Below are positions 6,135-6,151 of a stretch of DNA of 6,151 nucleotides, piece after piece. This DNA comes from Thiopontia sp964416755. GTDB taxonomy: Bacteria > Pseudomonadota > Gammaproteobacteria > GCF-002020875. Location of the stretch: the NCBI GenBank assembly GCA_964416755.1, contig CAYQFH010000137.1, positions 1 to 6,151 of the forward strand, written 5' to 3'. How positions within the stretch are numbered: the stretch's first letter is position 1; the number at the start of each line of letters is the position of its first letter. The position numbers were made by a program, and so were the translations under genes. Under the pieces are notes generated by a model that worked only from the letters and a program-made list of their open reading frames with translations, was not told the origin of the DNA and made no database searches.

Positions 6135-6151
6135 GACCGACTAATATAGTC

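Overview
The window is a stretch of bacterial chromosome, almost certainly from a gammaproteobacterium. It carries the end of murA, then hisG, hisD and hisC on the plus strand, a DegS/AlgW-type periplasmic protease on the minus strand, and a Nif3/YbgI-family protein on the plus strand. The order murA-hisGDC-algW-Nif3 is one I associate with Pseudomonas and related gammaproteobacteria. The protease also resembles Pseudomonas AlgW more closely than E. coli DegS in length and motif wording. The sequence is moderately GC-rich. I cannot name the genus, and nothing except one intergenic repeat suggests horizontal transfer.

Layout. Positions 1-896 hold the last ~297 codons of murA (cell-wall precursor synthesis). 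After a 111-bp gap come hisG (1008-1657), hisD (1654-2946) and hisC (about 2952-4022). These are tightly packed: hisG and hisD overlap by 4 bp, and hisD and hisC are 5 bp apart, or overlap by 4 bp if an upstream GTG is used. hisG is interrupted by exactly 100 N (1101-1200), an assembly gap whose length is almost certainly a placeholder, so the apparent frame change across it is not evidence of a mutation. hisC converges on the protease gene (4026-5162) with only 3 bp between stop codons. The protease and the Nif3-family gene (5379-6128) are divergent. Their 216-bp intergenic region contains a long, nearly perfect inverted repeat (27-bp arms, 5237-5263 and 5317-5343) with a second palindrome nested inside. 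A well-formed sigma-70 promoter (extended -10 plus a fair -35) sits at the end of the Nif3-family gene and points out of the window.

How the genes relate. HisG catalyses the first step of histidine synthesis, HisC a late transamination and HisD the final two oxidations, so the other his genes must lie elsewhere. HisG is the short form, which predicts a separate hisZ gene. The DegS/AlgW-type protease is expected to trigger envelope stress signalling by cutting an anti-sigma factor. The Nif3-family protein has the full metal-binding residue set but no settled biochemical role.

I found no undescribed multigene system. The genes are conserved housekeeping genes. The item most worth following is the inverted-repeat element between the two divergent genes, which looks like a dispersed MITE- or BIME-like repeat and may contribute promoter elements.
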